This document shows, in pieces, positions 36,411-49,076 of a DNA stretch of 64,000 nucleotides. This DNA comes from Paramecium tetraurelia (lineage: Eukaryota > Ciliophora > Oligohymenophorea > Peniculida > Parameciidae). The number at the start of each line of letters is the position of its first letter. Position 1 is the first letter of the stretch. The notes beneath the pieces are model-generated. The model made no database searches and was not told where the DNA came from. It saw only the letters and a program-made list of their open reading frames with translations. The translations under genes and the position numbers were made by a program. The DNA is taken from assembly GCF_000165425.1 (NCBI RefSeq), contig NW_001798995.1:197595-261594 (forward strand), read 5' to 3'.

Positions 36411-38134
36411 ATGAAATAAGGTTATTGGATTTAAGGCTGGAGTGATTTGGTTGCAAATTTGAAAGTCACCTAAAATTGCATGGACTTGATTGACGTCCAG
36501 GGAAATGGCCAATATAATTTGGTGGTTGCAGATTAAAATTAAAGACTTGTGTCCTACAGGAATACCAACATCGCTTGGGAAACCAGACTGACAGACAAAC
36601 CAGTCTGCATGACGTATTTCTACGGCGATACATCGGGCCAACCTTGCATCAGCATATGCCACGGAAACACCATATACAACTATAAGATTTTCAAAGCCTT
36701 TTATAAATGTCAAATTCCAAATATTCAATTGAAACAAGAGGAAGCAGACATCTGGAAATAGTATTCGACCGATAAGAATCTCCAAAACCTCATAAGGGAT
36801 TTGAAGAATTTGCAATAATAACATTCCAATTTATCGTATAAGTCTTTGGAATTGTTGTGCTTTTAGGATTTGCAAAAACAATAGGAATTAGCAGAAAAAT
36901 ATTAGGATAGTCCTTACATCGAAGATTCAGTCACTTGTGTGAGTGTACTTAAAAAAAATGTAGATGAAGATAAATCCCAAGGGTAATTAATTGTAGGAAC
37001 AGAATTGAAATTCATATACATATATAATTAAGAAATCACTTAAATTTATAAAAAAGTAAATAAATACTGCAATTATTTAGTATGAAATACCTGGAGTTCC
37101 GATTTCAATTTGCATATTTTCAGAAGAACAAAAAGACGGCCGAATTGCAGTATTAGTCAGAGAGAATTGTGTGTATTTCATTGGCAATGACATTGAACCC
37201 TACACCATCGATTTGCAATCCAAACCAATAACCATGATAAGATAACAACGATGTCTGTACATAGCAACCATGGATAGGGTTGTCCAAAACTATTAACACA
37301 AATAAAAATAATATTAGTTATAGATGTAACATAATATCTTGGGCATTGAAACTGTGACCACAGGCAAAGGATAAGAAACCAAAGGGTTGCTTATTGCATT
37401 AGAAAATAAGACTATTCAATTCTATAAGGATACTCTATTGATGTCTATTATTAATCTGGAAGTATAAAATTGATGTAATAGTTTAGAGCAATGTTTCAGT
37501 CATGAGATTTGGATTCTTCGGAGTCAGCCAAGATGGTTTTCTAATTACCATTAATATCAAAGGAGCATTAGAAACTAGAACTCTATCCAGAGAATTCGAA
37601 AGGAAGAAACAAGCCATACTAGAAAAGGAAATTATTAAACCCATCGAATTTCCACCTATCACCAATTTATTCATTGAACAGTTTCAAAGAGAGAGAGAAT
37701 AGGGCTCAGAAATGTTAAGGACATATTAATATGATTTATTGAGAATGAGATTTAAGACTGCCTAAACATACTTGAACATATTGTCTAATAAGGAATAGGC
37801 TCCTCAATTAAATTAGAACAATCCTTTGAGACTTTCAGCTATTGCAGAAGGATTAGGACCTAAATTTAAATTATGTTGTGTTGTAGAAAATATAAGCAAT
37901 CAACCAATTAAGGATATCTATATTAATTATGTATACAATTCGGATATTTACTAACCATTTTAATTAATAAATCAATTGCCATTTTTAATACCAAAATATT
38001 AAAAAAACTTTGAGTGTTATTTTACTAACATTCATTAGAATGGTATCAGTGATACGATTAAAATCATCTTGTATAGAGAATCAAAATAACTAATCTAAAC
38101 TTCAATCTAGATGCCAATGAGTGAATTAGAATGA
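36411..38134 (+). CDS. BBS1: BBS1, BBSome subunit, 557 aa
   Basis: ATG 36411-36413, two 25-nt introns, TGA 38132-38134. It matches BBS1 along its length: an N-terminal beta-propeller (NCMDLIDVQGNGQYNLVVAD), the linker ADIWKQYSTDKNLQ with helices, VTCVSVLKKNVDEDKSQGQL, propeller strands GLLIALENKTIQFYKDTLL and VMRFGFFGVSQDGFLITI, and the C-terminal gamma-adaptin-ear-like part LRLSAIAEGLGPKFKL with ISDTIKIILYRE. BBS1 is a core of the BBSome coat, which binds ARL6 and moves membrane proteins in and out of cilia. Fully consistent with a ciliate. Length close to that of human BBS1 (593). Confidence 0.96.
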
Positions 38135-38423
38135 ATCAACCACAACTAGTATATGAATAATAACCAATTTTATATCTAAATATTTTAAATAAAATAATTA
38201 TTATTATTAAGTTTCAATTAATATTTATTAAATAATTATTATTTAAATGGTTTCTTATACGACTATATAAATAAAATATATAAACCAATAAAACCTGATT
38301 TTTGTATATTTAGATAATTTATATAGTTAAATATCTATGATATGATATTATATAACTTATGAAGTTTTTTTATAACATATCGAATTTAAATTATATTTAT
38401 GCATAATTAATTATAATTATTAT
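38135..38423. other. AT-rich convergent intergenic region
   Basis: About 290 nt, extremely AT-rich; 3' flanks of two convergent genes. Nothing seen. Confidence 0.4.
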
Positions 38424-41400
38424 TCATCTTCTCTTCTTATTTCCTCCCTTTCTGGTTGGAATTTCTGAGTCACTCGATTATTTTCTCTTTTTTTTGACTC
38501 CCTCATCTGAGTCTGATTCACCTATAATATAATAGATATAATATGTTACCTTGATAATTTTCTTCCGCTTGAACTTGTTCTTTTTATTTTTATCCCTAAA
38601 TAATAATTCCTTGTTTCTTTAGTTCTTTAACTAAATTATTGGCATCTTCTCTTTGTAATTCAAAGTCCTTCATGATGGCATCTCTAAGAACTTATCCTTC
38701 ATCTTAGGCTTGTAATCCTACCTCTTCTTGTAACACCTTCAAGAAGTTGTTCTCATTTTTAACATCGGCATTAGCCTTTTCTAATCTTTCTATGCATTAT
38801 TCTAAACTAATGATTAGACTTTGATAAAATGATAGTTTTGGTTTCAATTTATTATTGTCGTCATCCTTGATGTCATACATCTCCAAAAAGTCTGCTTGTT
38901 TTGTGACTTAAGTGATGACCTTTTACAGAATAATATTGTTGTGATCACTGACTAATTTACAAAGGTACATTATAAATCTTTCCTATGGTCCTATGAAATC
39001 AGATTCTAAGGATCTGGATTCTAAAATATCTTTGAATTCAGACAAAGATGGATTGGATTTCTACCCAGTTATTTTATAGCTCATCATTTTAATTCCCGCA
39101 CTTGCTGCTTATATTAATGAGTTTTCTTGCCATTGTTGTGTATCAAATAGATCAGGATTAAGAATTTAATCCTTTACATAATGCAAATAACAACAAATGC
39201 TAAAGTATAATTCCAATCCCTTTTCAAAAATCCTTAAGAATTGTAAGGATGATGTTATGTAAAGCTTAAGAAAACTGGTCACAATTTACAAAGGCAACTA
39301 TTGAGAACGCAATCTAACATCGAACCACAAAAACAAAAATTAAGCTATCCAAACTTAGGGCTTCAAAATTTTATCATGAATTAATAATTTGCATAGTCCT
39401 TCCAATGCAATAGCCTAGATCACTCCTTCAGATTTGAATGCAAATTTCATTATAATCTATAGAATCTTCTATTTTCCATATGTTTCTGAATCAATAACCC
39501 ATGCCTAATCGTCATCATACATCAATAATGCATCCAAAATGCTTCTTAGAGCTGTAATGGTCATAGGATTGTCATTATTTTTCTAGGTTGGGATGGATTA
39601 ATCCAAAATTCTGGCCAAAGTGGCAATGGTAGATCCTCCAACATCAATTCCAAATAATGGGATATATCCCAAACATCTGAAACTCAATTTCTTAGCCAAA
39701 CAATCATCTCCACTCTTATATTTCTCGCTAATTGTAGTGATGATTGTCTTTAATCTGATAAAAATCCTATCTTCTATTTTGGCTATATCAAATTAGTTAA
39801 ACAAGGCATCCAATAAATATAGACAATGAATATCAATATTTTTGTTGTGTTATTTCATCTTATCCAATTCATTGAGTGTTTGCTATATGGCCTTTTAATT
39901 TTATTCTAGCAATTGCTCATTTAATTATAATGATTGCACATTTTGTTTCTTCTTTTTAACTAAAGCTTCCTTTTCTTATTCTAAATTTTCTCTTTCTTCT
40001 TTTCTGACCTACAATGATTATTCTAATTATTAGATATTTTCAACTATAATCTATTTCTATAGATCTTGGATAACTTTAAATACCTACTCTGCCATTTAAT
40101 CTTACGATGATACTAGGAGTTTAATTACTTTGATTGATGGAATCATTAATTCGTAATAACTTTTTATAATAGGCATTTCAAAATGATGTTATGCAAACCA
40201 TCTACTCTCTAGTTCTTAATCACTTCTATCTTCATAGATCTCATTAAACTTTTGGTTATGCAATCTTTGACAGTCTAGTTTTTTGTATTTGCTGATGAAC
40301 TCAACCATTCGATCTAATAGTCTTGTTCTTCCTATCTCTTCTTAATTGATAAGCAATTATGCTAGTTACAATAATTCATAATATTGCAATAAATCCAAAT
40401 CTTAATTAAAAATTTCAGCAAATTATGTGCCTTCTGGGAAATTGTGATCGACTATCAAATTCATTTATTATTGTAATTAGGCTTTTTACTCTTAGTTTTG
40501 AGACATCTGACACAACACTTTAATAAATGACATTTCTGGTCCACTTGTTTAATTGCTTAAATTCCTTAATGCATCTCTGAAATAAGTTGATAATTCATCC
40601 TAATGAACAGATTTCAATATTGCTTTCAATCCATCCAATATTGTGGAATATAATTAAGGGAATATTAAAGTTTTATCAATTTAAAATAAATTTAAAAATC
40701 TCTTCACTGCTTCATGAATGTGATTCACTTACTCAACATTCATTGATTTTCTAGCTGATTTCTATCTTGAATCCTCCTACATTATTTAATCATCTTAGAT
40801 TATTTTACCAAAAGATTACTGTAAAAATAATTCGCATTACTCCACCACCTTCTAACTACTGTTTTTTAAACCATCATAGATCACTTAATATAAATCTAAT
40901 GTTGTTAATTGAGATATGGAGAAATGATTTTTCATAAGCTTTTTGAAAACCTAAAGTCTCACATCCACGTCAGTATCTCTGATTCTAATTATTATAAATG
41001 GAAGAGTTGAATCATTTAATTCTGTGTTGGTTAATGCATCCAGTCTCAACTCCTTTTTGTCGTCCTCGCAAATAGTTCGAACCATTTCATATTTCAATGC
41101 CACTATTGCTTATTTTAATTTATTTTATTTTCTCTCCTCAAATGCGATGTGTTATAAATAGGAACCCAATTTCACAGCCAAACCCTTCTAAGTTTTCCCT
41201 GTCTTTTATAATTTTGTATTTTTGAATAAACCTACTGTGTGATTGAGCATGTCATATGCAGTTTTCTCATCCACCAACTAATTCAATAACTAAGGGGGAA
41301 TACATCTTAAGATCATAAACAGATGTCTCCCACAACATATTCTTGTAGCAAAATTTTATGAGTCCAAACCCTCTGCGAACAATTGCATTAAATAGAGAAG

Positions 41401-41744
41401 GAAGCTATTATACATTTAATTGAATAAACCTTCTTGTGTTATCTGTGCTAATTTATTTTCGAGTCTTTTGGGCGGGAAGTGTGGATTCATTCCATTTTTT
41501 TATCATAAATGTTACAAATTTTTCAGTAACATTTTCAAATAACTTTCTATGCTGCTTCGATGTCCCATTAAAGTTCTTGATTATTTTTAAATAACTACAT
41601 TCTAGTTATTTTGTGAACTATCTAAAATTTTATTAATTCTAATTACTATGTGTCTCCCAAAAAACTCACATGCAAATTGTGGATGTGTTGCTACGTAACA
41701 TTGCCACAGTCAGCAACATCATTCAGAATTGAATATACATCCAT
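38424..41744 (-). CDS. condensin complex subunit 3 (CAP-G-like)
   Basis: TGA 38424-38426; the most likely ATG is 41742-41744, with an in-frame alternative near 41479. A 28-nt intron lies near 38516-38550. The body is a HEAT-repeat solenoid of about 1000 residues with the CAP-G signature FIIIRIRDTDVDVRLQVFKK and, further on, the Cnd3-like region LSFRCLGYIPLFGIDVGGST, then TALRSILDALLMYDDDQ. The tail is charged and basic (RKGGNKKRR). CAP-G, with CAP-D, CAP-H and SMC2/4, compacts chromosomes. The first 100 residues are uncertain: the frame appears to change near 41460-41580 without a clear intron. Confidence 0.75.
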
Positions 41745-42226
41745 TTATTTTAAATTTAATATATATTTTTTATTCATAAACCAAAATATCACTCATATAC
41801 TATCAATTAACTAATTATTATATAACATTTCTTAATTTTCATCTTTTCATTTTAAATAATTTTTAATTTATTTTGTATCTCCCCATCAACTCACTTCAAT
41901 TTTAATGAAACCACTTCCCATCCTCACAAATACCAAGCTTACTAGATAAGAAAAACATATTTTAGCAATCAGTTCTCTTTCAAATTATGTATAAATATCA
42001 GAATACTATTCTATCTATCTATTTATCTATTTCAATCAGAAACTACTATACGTCTACCCTCTAGCATCATAAATTACCTTCTCTATATATCGCACTCTTG
42101 AGTTAAATAGATTTAATTTAATACTTAAAAGAAAATTAAAAATCTGAATTCCATATTCAATAAAATATTTGAAATAACCTTAATTCTCACTTAAAAGTTA
42201 AGGAACTATATACATAGTAAGAATTG
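41745..42226. other. divergent intergenic region
   Basis: About 480 nt, AT-rich, with a short TATC/TATT run near 42010-42030 (ctatctatctatttatctat). No gene seen. Confidence 0.4.
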
Positions 42227-42623
42227 ATGGATAATTTTCATGATTTAAATATTTTTATTTTTAAAGATGGAACTAGTGGATTTTGTTGTTCAAGCTTTAA
42301 TTAAAAGAATTCTCATAATTCCCTTTTTGTTGTATGTTGAAACTGAAAAATCTAATGATTAATAATAGATAAATATAATTTCTATTGATATCCCCTTTGA
42401 AGAGTTGAAAATTCTATTCCTTAATGAGGATTCCAACTTGGAATCTACAAGTGAACAAATTGCTTTGAAATCAGTGCAATTTTAGGAAATTAGAATTCAG
42501 TTTATTAATATTAGGAATTAATGTAAATTTTCATTTCATAATGAATCCCTAAAATTAGTGAATGTTTTGGTATTTAATTTTATAAAGTTTGTTCATATTA
42601 TTTAATAATTTACTTTAAAAACA
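42227..42623 (+). CDS. possible small gene in frame with the next
   Basis: ATG 42227-42229 (MDNFHDLNIFIFKDG) can be joined through a 37-nt intron to a frame reading INIISIDIPFEELKILFLNE and LESTSEQIALKSVQFQEIRI. No TGA ends it before the ATG of the next gene at 42624, with which it is in frame. Either it is a separate gene ended through another intron, or it is a 5' extension of the next gene. Composition looks protein-like. Confidence 0.35.
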
Positions 42624-43713
42624 ATGAGATATATGATTTTATTTGCTCTAATAATGCTGGTTGTATCAGAAGATATTAAATGCCCAGCTGATATGGATAC
42701 GACTGTTTCATGCACAAAAGAATACTCACCAGTTTGTGGTTATTCTTCTGAAGATTATGTAAATATTTCTATAAACTTTAAGCAACAAGGAACCTTCGAG
42801 AATTCTTGTTTCGGCTGTAGGGCCAAGAATGTCGTCTACTACAAACCAGAACCTTGTTTAGTTTACAGTGCCCCTCCTCCTGGAACATCCACTTCCACAA
42901 ATACTAACAGTAATTCTTCAACTTCAAGTTCAACAAGTTCAATTCACAAATGTGATACACCCAAAATTGAGAATGCAATTTGTCCAGAACAGTATATCTT
43001 ATGAAATATAATTAGGTTCAAACAGACCTGTGGGTTGTTCAACAGCAAAATCTAATGTATCAAGGCTCCTTGTGGACAAGTATTTACTAACGAGTGTTTT
43101 GCTTGTGCCAATGAAAATGTTGATACATATTTTTTCGGAAATTGTGATGAATTACCAAAAGAGTATCTATAAATTATATCTAAATTTTAGAGACACCAAC
43201 CAAACTCCCGAAACTGATTACATCAAGTGTTCAGATCCTAGACCAGAAATGTGTGACATGCTCTATACAGACACTTGTGCATTCACTGAATTCCCATGTT
43301 ATTCCGACTCTTGCATGAAACTCACTGGAAGTGGTTGCTAGGCCTGCTCAGATAAGACTGTTGTTGGTTTTATGAAATAGGCATGTTCAAAATATTCGTA
43401 TTTATTATATTTAAGCTCTAGATAAATATTTGAATCCACCGCTGTGGATGGTCAAAAAGACGGAACTGATGATTTAGCCGATCAAGAAGTTTAATACTAA
43501 TGCAGTTTGAACAGACCTACCAGTTGTGATGACAATGTCAACGAAGTTTGTGCATCCTAGAAATGCAATGACACCATTTGCAAAAAGGAATATTCAAATG
43601 AATGCTAAGCTTGCTTAGATTCTGACACAACATCTTATAGTAAAGGAAAATGCGATGCAGCCTCATCAGGAGTCCTCCTAGGTGTTGCCTTCATCATCCA
43701 CCTTTTTATATGA
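42624..43713 (+). CDS. Kazal-like Cys-rich surface protein, 337 aa
   Basis: ATG 42624-42626, signal peptide MRYMILFALIMLVVSED, introns of 24, 28 and probably 24 nt, TGA 43711-43713. Repeated Cys-rich modules have Kazal-like spacing: CTKEYSPVCGY...CFGC, CIKAPCGQVFTNECFAC, MCDMLYTDTCAFTEF and CASQKCNDTICKKEYSNECQAC, parted by a Ser/Thr/Asn-rich linker (about residues 85-110). The protein ends in a small polar stretch and a hydrophobic tail (SSGVLLGVAFIIHLFI), which fits a GPI-anchor signal. It is predicted to be an extracellular, membrane-anchored protein, perhaps binding or inhibiting proteases. Confidence 0.8.
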
Positions 43714-43917
43714 TGTTTTGAATGTTCATTAACAATATAAATAAATTTAATTTTCTATTGTTGTTGTAGTCATCCGAAGTTGATAATTGTTCCATTTCAG
43801 AATTGTAGCGTTAATTCTGAGGTTTTAATAGAATTGGTTATAATTATTAAATAAATTTAACGAGCACATTTTATTATATTTATTTTAATGTAATAAACTG
43901 TCTCACTTATTGCTGGA

Positions 43918-44103
43918 ATGACTAAAGTCTTTAATTCTGCTAATATTACACAACAGTATTCAGATGTCTCTAAATCTGAGAAAGAGAACTCTAAAGGTGC
44001 TAAACAAAATAAGAATCACATCTAAGAATTAACAAACCAAAATAGTTTTAAAGAAAATGACAAGGAAAATGTTCTAATTCAGAACCAAATTTCAAGGAAA
44101 TGA
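43918..44103 (+). CDS. small hypothetical protein, 61 aa
   Basis: Intronless frame from ATG 43918-43920 to TGA 44101-44103. It is very hydrophilic (SDVSKSEKENSKGAKQNKN), probably disordered. The composition is coding-like but the length is near the chance level. Function unknown. Confidence 0.4.
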
Positions 44104-44607
44104 AATTGAGATTCCATTATATATACTATTATTATGTTATAAACAGTTAAAAATATTTTAACGGAATTACCCATTTTTATTTTTGCGGATTAACTTAATC
44201 CAATATATTTGTTTTTGTGACTCATAAAGCCTTAATATAGAGTGAAGTTTCTTAGTTGGAAGAGCTATATAAGCATGTATGAAATCATAGAATAATTTAA
44301 TAATCTATTAGATATTGTAATACAATAGATAATTTTTTATCTTAATGTAGAATTATATTTATAAATTTTAATTTAACTTAGTATTAATATATTGATAAAT
44401 AAGAATAACTTAATACTAATTGATTCATTCTTTTAACAATATGAATTACTTCAGTTAGATATCTTCTAAATTCTAATCATCTGAATTAATTATTTGAGCT
44501 GTTTGTTTTGCAAATTTGTTTAATAAAGCTAATTCCGAAAATTTGTTTAAATGATTACTTATGTAAAATTAATCAAATATATAAATTTTTTTTTACAAAA
44601 GAATTAT
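44104..44607. other. intergenic region
   Basis: About 500 nt upstream of the bromodomain gene, AT-rich. A standard-code start at 44551 is in frame with the gene, but the ATG at 44608 gives the better start. No RNA gene recognised. Confidence 0.4.
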
Positions 44608-47600
44608 ATGTCATCGAAAAAAGAATACGGAATAGAGGAGCACATATATGAAACTCTGCTTGATTTATATAAGTTAGAGTGCAGTGAAGCCTTCAGATTT
44701 CCAGTTGATATTCATCTATTTAAATGCCCTGATTATTATTAAATTATAACAGATCCAATGGATCTTAGTACATTGACTACTAAATATAAGGATGGTGCGT
44801 ATAGGACATTCAATGAAATCAAAGAATAGATTGATAAAATTATTAAAAACTGTAGGAAATTCAATACCGATCCTAATCACACAATATTAAAAACTTGCTC
44901 TAAATTTGAGCAATGCTTTAATACAAGGTGGAATAAATTGAATGAAATAAGGATTCAATTAGGAATACCAGATGATTATTAATTAAAAGTAGAAATGAAT
45001 AAATTAGATTCAATTGAATAAAGAAAAAATAAAAAAAAAGAACCTGCTTCATTAAAAGAAGATTAGGTTGGTAGAAAACCCCGTTTACCCAAAAATGAGA
45101 TTAAAACTTACAATAATAATAACCAATTTACATTCCTTAAACCATAGAATGATTTCGTAGTCAATAAATTTAAAATAAAATCTTCATCAATCCAAGATGA
45201 TGATCAACCCTACATTGATTCAAACACAAGTTTAAAAAATGAATCGTAAAACTTCCAAGAAAATCAGTTTGAAAGCAAAATTTAGAAAAAGGAACTCATT
45301 GAACCACCTCCACCTACATCATTTAAAGTTTCTATATCTAGAATGACATCAAATGATATAAGCTAAAGCCAAGAGAAAATAAAAGAGACACCTCCAGCCT
45401 AATTCAACACTTTTGATACTCTCTAAAGACAGGATTCGACTAAATCGACACTCTCATTCAAAATTCCAATCCCTAAATTGAACCCACCTCAATAAGATAC
45501 AATAAAAGAAACACCTGATTTCTAAACGCCAATTACTGCTAAACCTATTTCAACACAATAGCAATAAATTCCTAAATAAGTTCCAATGCCATAGATTAAT
45601 CAATCTATTATAACAGATACTTAGAATGAATAATAATAACCAAAACCGCAAATCTCTACTCAATAATTACCACCATAATTACCTTAATAATCTATAAATT
45701 AATAGTCTAATTCTTATTTGCAATCGTAGCCATAAGTTCAATAATAGCCATAATTAGGATCAATATAAAAATAATTAGAACAACCATAATTATAATAACA
45801 ATAATAAACATAACAATAATAATATACATAACAATAATCTTCATAATTATAATAGCCATAATAGTAATAATAATAAAATTAGGTTTAAATATAAAAATAA
45901 TAATAATCATCAATTTAACCATAAATCAATGATGATTACAAAACAATACCTAAAAAACCTGAAATAAAAAAAGAATAGAGTGAAATTGGATAGTAAAATT
46001 CTTATGCATAATTGGAGCCTCAGCAATAGGAAGTATTACCTAAGATCAGCATTAATTTTAACAATTCAAATAAAATTACATAACCAGAATCTAAACCTCA
46101 GCCATATGAAACAAAGATTACTATACCTAAATAACAACCTTAATAGTTAATTAATATTTCAAGTTCATAAGCTTCTTAATAAAAAATTGAAAAATCAATT
46201 CCTATTATAAAAGGAATGACACAAAAAATAGAGACTCCAAACACTCCTAAAGGAAAGAGAAAAATTATTGATTCTGATGATTCATAAGATTCAAGCAAAA
46301 TAGAATAAATCCCTATCATTAAAAAGCCTAGCGAGAAAAAAGTTGAGTTTAATGAAACCCCTCTTTAGCATAGCATATCAGGGCCTTCATCAGAAAAAAA
46401 AATGTAGAATTTAGGTTCCCATCCCTTTTCTTTAAATGATTAAGACAACAAAGTACAACCAAAGGAGAATTAACCTATTAAACTTGCTCCCACAACTCCA
46501 CCAGCTATAGCCATATAACCTCCTTAAAAAGTTGAGGCTCCTCCATCCAAATATGTATTTAAAATAGATGTCAATGCTATTCAAAAATCAGAAAGTGATC
46601 ATAATTAGAAAAAAATAGAAAAGTAATTACATTATATAATATCTGTTTAGAAACAAAAAATATGCTTAAAAAATAATGTCTGTTCTTAAAAAGCATATAA
46701 TGGCGAGACAACCAAACATTGAAATACTGAATAGATGTTTGGATGTCCCTTCAAAAACTACTCTAAATATGATTCTCATGTGGTTAAAACAAGAGTTTGA
46801 CAAGATTCCTTTTTAAGAATATATAACAATTGCAAAATTTGTTGAATTGGCTTATCAAAGCATTCAAAAATTCAAATGCGAAGAGGAACCACAAAATGAA
46901 TAGTTACTTTAGCAGTATTTTAATAGAGAAAAAGAATAAGAGCAAAATCGCCAAAAAAAAATAGAATAGGAAATTAAAGTATAGCAAGAACCAATAATCC
47001 TAGAAAAAATTGATATAGAATTGCTATCTAAATCATTAAGAATTAGATCAAAAAGTAAATTTGGTTTTTATAATTTAAAATAGAAAAAAAGGTCAACGAT
47101 AAGGAGAAGAAAGAAAAAGATAATGACAAATAAAAAGATGGCGACAAGTAACAGTAAAGGCCTGTCCTACATTAATAACAGGAGATTTCAAGTTTTGCTT
47201 TAGAAAATCCAAAGAAGATGAAATTAGATTAAAAATAACCATATATCGAAGATATTGATGATTATTTTGAAGAATAGACTCAAGGTTAGGATTGGTGGAA
47301 AATTTTAGAATAGAAATAGAATGAATGTAAAGCAATAGAAGAAGAAAAAAAAGAAAAGGAAGATTAAGAACAGGAAGAAGCATTCTTCATCAGAACATTA
47401 GATTAAGTCAGAGTAAATTATACTCTTAATTTGGGTGAAAAAAATGGAGTTGGTTTGTATCCTACAATTGTTGTAGAGAAGATGTTCTTCTTTCTATTAA
47501 ATCAATAATCAACCTATTTTAGATAAAATAAAAACTCACTTACAAATTTCTTTAAAAAATTAAAAGAAAATTAAATAGAAAAGAAAAATGATTTTTATCA

Positions 47601-48303
47601 ATAATTTAGTAAATACAATTATTATGTTGATGAGAATCACACTCAACTAATGGATTTATATTAGATTGATAATTATGCTGAAATCTAAGTCAAACTAACA
47701 TTGAAAGATGATGGAGATTTTGATCCTTTTTAATTAGAAAACAAGTTAATAATTAATTTGGGGATTAACAATCTTTTAAGCTGTACAACTAAACATAATT
47801 TTATAAATTACTCTTCTATTAACAAGCAATTTTAATTAAAATTAGCTTAATACCCACAATCAATAAGCGAAACTATTTTGCTCTCAAAACTATATGAGAT
47901 GAATGAAGTCTTTGTGGAAAGTCTGGAAACTACAACAATGAATGAGTAAATAGATTTATATTATTTAGCAATGGAGGATGCGGTGTGTTCCTATGGAATC
48001 AAAAGAAATAAGCATTAAATTAAGAATACTAATATTCATGTCATTTATAGATATAAGTGCCTTTTACTTGCATCTAAGACTTATGCTTAAGCTTAAATGA
48101 TACAGTTATCCTTAATGGACAATAATTATGATATATTAAGTTGTTATGTATTTGATAAATTGAGTTATTATTATTTAAGCAGTTCTTAAGCTAAGGACAA
48201 GAAGATTTTTTATCTGATTACAATAAGACGATTATAATTTAGACGATCAACTGGAACTATAAAGTAAGTGTTCATTTCATTAATTAAAACCAGAGTAGAA
48301 TGA
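44608..48303 (+). CDS. bromodomain protein with long Gln-rich region, 1212 aa
   Basis: Start taken at ATG 44608 (MSSKKEYGIEE); ATG 44551 is an in-frame alternative. Introns of 28 and 29 nt are needed (near 46624 and 47055); TGA 48301-48303. Residues about 10-115 form a bromodomain: ETLLDLYKLECSEAFRFPVD, PDYYQIITDPMDLSTL, YRTFNEIKEQIDKIIKNCRK and FNTDPNHTI, including the acetyl-lysine Asn. Residues 120-680 are low-complexity, Pro/Ser/Gln/Asn-rich, with a core of near-continuous Gln at 45600-45910. A charged helical region and a 400-residue unrecognised C-terminal domain follow. It is probably a chromatin reader of acetylated histones. Confidence 0.85.
45600..45910 (+). repeat. Gln-rich tract built mainly from TAA and TAG codons
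   Basis: Within the bromodomain gene about 100 codons are dominated by TAA, TAG and CAA, read as Gln, mixed with Pro, Ser, Tyr, Leu and Asn. In DNA this gives an AT-rich cryptic repeat (taataa/cataa). In the protein it is a prion-like low-complexity segment. It is entirely stop codons under the standard code. Confidence 0.85.
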
Positions 48304-48347
48304 TTAATAAAACGAATTAATTTGAATTAATATATTATTTTTAATTC

Positions 48348-48976
48348 ATGAAGTTTTCAAGATTGATTGGCAGAATCTTAGTAGCATTTATATTCGTGAA
48401 TGCTGGGTTGTCTCAATTAAATAATACCGATCCATTTGTTTAATTTGTAAACGTCAGATATCCACTCTTCTTTGATTATGTCCAAAAATTGACAGGTCAT
48501 TCATTGGATTGCGCAGAATTTTTAGTACTATATATTTGATTTTAGAAACCCACAAACTTTATTAAACATACTCCATGCTTAATTCAAACAATAGGAGTTG
48601 CTTAAATTCTGTTAGGAGTTGGAGTAGGAATAGGTATTCAAGGAGCAGGATGCTTATTGGCTTTGTTAAGTATCATCATAACAGCATTTGTACACAACCC
48701 CATAATTTATTCAAACTTTGTGTAAGTCTTAATATTAATTGTAGAAATGCTTAGGCTGAATATCTGAACATAATTTTTAATGTCGGAATAATTGGTGCAT
48801 TATTTTTGGTTGGAAAAAGTAGAAAGAATAAAGGAAGTTGTGGAGTTGGATCTTGTGTAGCTAAGCCAAAGGTTGCTTAGGCTGAGGTTAAAAAGGAAGA
48901 AGTTAAAAAGGAAGTAAAGAAGGAGGAGAACAAGTAGATAAATTCACAATAAAATAGTAAAAAAGGAAAAAAGTGA
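48348..48976 (+). CDS. DoxX-like four-helix membrane protein, 194 aa
   Basis: ATG 48348-48350, introns of 21 and 23 nt, TGA 48974-48976. The helix order and motifs RLIGRILVAFIFVNAGLSQL, IGVAQILLGVGVGIGIQGAG, LLALLSIIITAFVHN and IIFNVGIIGALFLVG match the DoxX-type fold (four transmembrane helices). A Cys-containing loop and a long Lys/Glu tail (VKKEEVKKEVKKEENK) follow. The function of eukaryotic members is poorly known; some animal relatives are chaperone-like ER proteins. Family assignment is by pattern. Confidence 0.7.
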
Positions 48977-49076
48977 GTATTTTAAATATATCAATTAATA
49001 TTATATATGGGTTAATGAAAAAGTATGTATTGAATTCATATACCATAAATTAAATAAAGATATAAAAATTTGAAAA

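Noticed and set aside
36390-36824. 144-codon minus-strand frame
   Set aside because: It lies opposite the clearly conserved BBS1 exon.
42006-42032. TATC/TATT run as a microsatellite or array
   Set aside because: Only a few imperfect units; no spacer-repeat pattern, so not CRISPR and not notable as a satellite.
45707-45922. 71-codon minus-strand Ile/Met/Val-rich frame, looking like a membrane protein
   Set aside because: It is the complement of the TAA/TAG Gln tract in the bromodomain gene.
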